A stretch of DNA of 64,000 bases, from contig NZ_JAUCDY010000001.1 in assembly GCF_030362935.1 (NCBI RefSeq), forward strand, positions 1 to 64,000. Direction: 5' to 3'. Positions 62,753 through 64,000 of this stretch are shown piece by piece. The notes under the pieces were generated by a model. It was not told where the DNA came from. It made no database searches and worked only from the letters and a program-made list of their open reading frames with translations. Each line of letters begins with the position of its first letter. Positions within the stretch are counted from its first letter, which is position 1. Made by a program: the position numbers and the translations under genes. This DNA comes from Thiopseudomonas acetoxidans (GTDB lineage: Bacteria; Pseudomonadota; Gammaproteobacteria; Pseudomonadales; Pseudomonadaceae).

Positions 62753-63223
62753 TTACATCTTTTCGCGGTACTTATCGTGGCAGCCTTTGCAGCTATCGCC
62801 TGTGGCGGCAAATGCCTTGATGATTGCTGCTTTGTCGCCGGTCTTAGCTACTTCGGCTAACTCGTTGGCCGCTTTGCTAAATGCCATGGCTACTTTGCCA
62901 ACGCCTTCCATGTCGGTAAACATTTCTGGGCGTACGTTGGTTTTAGTGTCACCGATGCTTTTTTCTGTGCCTGGGGTGAAGAGCGCACCCATGCCGGAGT
63001 TGGCCGTGGCGGCAATACTGTTAGCTGCAGCCTGAACCTGAGCAGGATCCCAAGCCATGGTGCCATCAATGGCCATGGCTTTGATTTTGCCCATGTTCCA
63101 GCTCATAAAGCTGTAACCGGCCTTACGGAAAATAATTTGCTCTTCTGGATCAGGCTGTGCGTTAGCCTGTAGGCTGGTGGCTATTAACAGTGCAGACATG
63201 CTGCCCAGTACTAGTTTTCTCAT
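62753..63223 (-). CDS. Cytochrome c'
   Basis: 156 residues with signal peptide ending in LQANA. A four-helix bundle with haem motif CKGCH near the C-terminus (SCKGCHDKYRE), the usual position in cytochrome c'. These periplasmic proteins bind NO and CO and protect against nitrosative stress. It is convergent with the b561 gene and shares its terminator. Confidence 0.93.
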   Translation of the reverse strand: MRKLVLGSMSALLIATSLQANAQPDPEEQIIFRKAGYSFMSWNMGKIKAMAIDGTMAWDPAQVQAAANSIAATANSGMGALFTPGTEKSIGDTKTNVRPEMFTDMEGVGKVAMAFSKAANELAEVAKTGDKAAIIKAFAATGDSCKGCHDKYREKM

Positions 63224-63407
63224 AGGATACTCCTGTTTAGGGCTAGGTTAAGTGCGCATTGACTGTAGAATAGAGTCAATGATAAAAAGATAGTGGATTG
63301 AAAAGTTGTATCCATACTATACAAAATAATTATTTATGTATAGTTGCTCAGGTACACATATCGGGCAAACCTATCAAGTGGCTGGCTGTAATGATTTTTA
63401 TGAGCTA

Positions 63408-63527
63408 TTGCATGAGTTTTTTACCACGCTTTCGATCCGGCTCGTTATAGGCGCTGCTCACCCGTTGGTACATGTTCTAGGTGCAATCCACTTCGAGGTG
63501 GCGCTCATCTGCAAATAGCTGAAACAG
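63408..63527 (-). pseudogene. ISL3-family transposase remnant
   Basis: Reading leftwards from 63527, the translation LFQLFADERHLEVDCT, stop, NMYQRVSSAYNEPDRKRGKK then LMQ and a stop resembles the C-terminal third of ISL3 transposases (pattern VEVTW..YQR.V.AY..PDR.RGK..M). Two in-frame stops and no flanking homology show it is dead. No inverted repeats were found nearby. Confidence 0.5.
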
Positions 63528-63547
63528 TTACTTTTTATTGACTAACA

Positions 63548-63602
63548 TACAAGGTTATGCCTTTAGGCTGACATGTCGCCCTAAAGGGGCGATCTACAGG
63601 AG
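63548..63602. repeat. REP-like palindromic repeat, copy D
   Basis: ATACAAGGTTATGCCTTTAG then GCTGACATGTCGCCCTAAAG and GGGCGATCTACAGGAGCT. It is the best match to copy A on the left side and to copies B and C on the right. The palindrome is TCGCCCT/GGGGCGA. Confidence 0.68.
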
Positions 63603-63603
63603 C

Positions 63604-63632
63604 TCATCGCGCATAAGATGCGCTCCCACAGT
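63604..63632. repeat. Pseudomonas-type REP sequence, inverted
   Basis: The reverse complement reads CTGTGGGAGCGCATCTTATG then CGCGATG, the same type as 3424-3453 in the opposite orientation. It directly abuts copy D. Confidence 0.62.
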
Positions 63633-64000
63633 CCCACAATCACATAGTAAAGCAAAGCGGTTTGCACGCAGCCGGTTGCTTGGCACAGCTCTTGTAAGAG
63701 CTTACATTTTCCAAGTTCCTCGACATTTTTACAGCTGGCCAGATTTTTTTCTACACCCTTAAATGCGAAGAGCCTTAAAACGCTGCGGAGATAAAAAAAT
63801 TATGTGCATGGCTGTTCCATTTTTTTCTATCTGTGTTAGGATTTTCGCAAATTTTATCGGCTCATTGCTCTGTCCTCTACAGCGGCATGCAAGCAGCCAA
63901 TTAAATCCCAAGCGCAGGGCTTTAACTGCTATTAGGCTACTAAGGAAATGGATGCCTAGTCTGTAAATAAGTTTTTTTGAATGTAATTAAATCATTGCAA
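63633..64000. other. Unexplained non-coding stretch at the window end
   Basis: AT-rich, no convincing gene. GGCACAGCTCTTGTAAGAGC near 63678 echoes the tail of repeat copy C (GGCACGGCTCTT), so the repeat family may extend to about 63700. Beyond that I see nothing recognisable; a frame at 63763-63966 has neither a ribosome site nor a protein-like composition. Confidence 0.4.

Noticed and set aside
63763..63966. A 67-codon frame near the window end
   Set aside because: No ribosome site, unusual composition rich in Arg/Cys/Leu, and no recognisable motif.
1..64000. CRISPR array, tRNA or rRNA genes
   Set aside because: I looked through the intergenic gaps and found no direct-repeat spacer pattern and no cloverleaf-like sequence.

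Overview
The window is a chromosomal segment of a gammaproteobacterium of the Pseudomonadaceae with moderate GC content. Several gene blocks match the Pseudomonas order: pyrC'-pyrB-pyrR-ruvX-algH-tonB-gshB-pilGHIJK-chpABC; dgcP-nuclease-dsbA; recG-oxyR; ridA-spoT-rpoZ; dadA-dadX with a cytochrome c5; thiS-thiG-trmB; hemW-rdgB-DUF4426-metW-metX-yggU-yggT-proC-yggS; and pilT-pilU. In P. aeruginosa these blocks are spread around the chromosome, so this genome is extensively rearranged. A low-GC relative such as the Thiopseudomonas/Denitrificimonas group is my inference from gene content and base composition.

Region by region. 1-604: the 5' end of an IS110-family recombinase gene on the minus strand, running off the window, with a non-coding leader that folds like an IS110 bridge RNA, followed by REP-like repeats. 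605-3344: a prlC-yheV-fliL-like operon. 3345-3608: a probable terminator and more repeats. 3609-11636: an eight-gene minus-strand operon of exported proteins only. It encodes two LPP20-family proteins, a CsgG/FlgT-C-like lipoprotein, a FlgT-like periplasmic protein, an MltC-like lytic transglycosylase, another lipoprotein and two unknowns. I consider it the best candidate for an undescribed system. 11846-17943: pyrimidine genes, RuvX, AlgH, a TonB-like protein and glutathione synthetase. 18199-31183: a complete Pil-Chp chemosensory cluster controlling type IV pilus twitching and surface sensing. 31203-34409: dgcP, an endonuclease/exonuclease/phosphatase protein and dsbA, convergent with chpC. 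34475-39365: a small Cys-rich exported protein, an HDOD protein, RecG and OxyR. 39500-43131: an epimerase-like protein, RidA, SpoT and omega. 43355-47103: D-alanine catabolism, cytochrome c5 and iron SOD. 47358-52888: an EAL protein, ThiS, ThiG, TrmB and a diguanylate cyclase. 52893-59667: a long run of housekeeping genes on the minus strand. 59734-62702: the PilT and PilU retraction ATPases and a cytochrome b561. 62753-63223: cytochrome c'. 63224-64000: no intact gene, an ISL3 transposase remnant, REP repeats and unexplained AT-rich DNA.

Functionally the window is rich in surface behaviour. The Pil-Chp array, both pilus retraction motors, two GGEEF diguanylate cyclases (one the FimV-linked DgcP type) and an EAL phosphodiesterase lie within about 44 kb. 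Iron and oxidative stress functions (OxyR, SodB with a putative Fur box, GshB, DsbA) are interspersed. No tRNA, rRNA, CRISPR array or prophage was seen.
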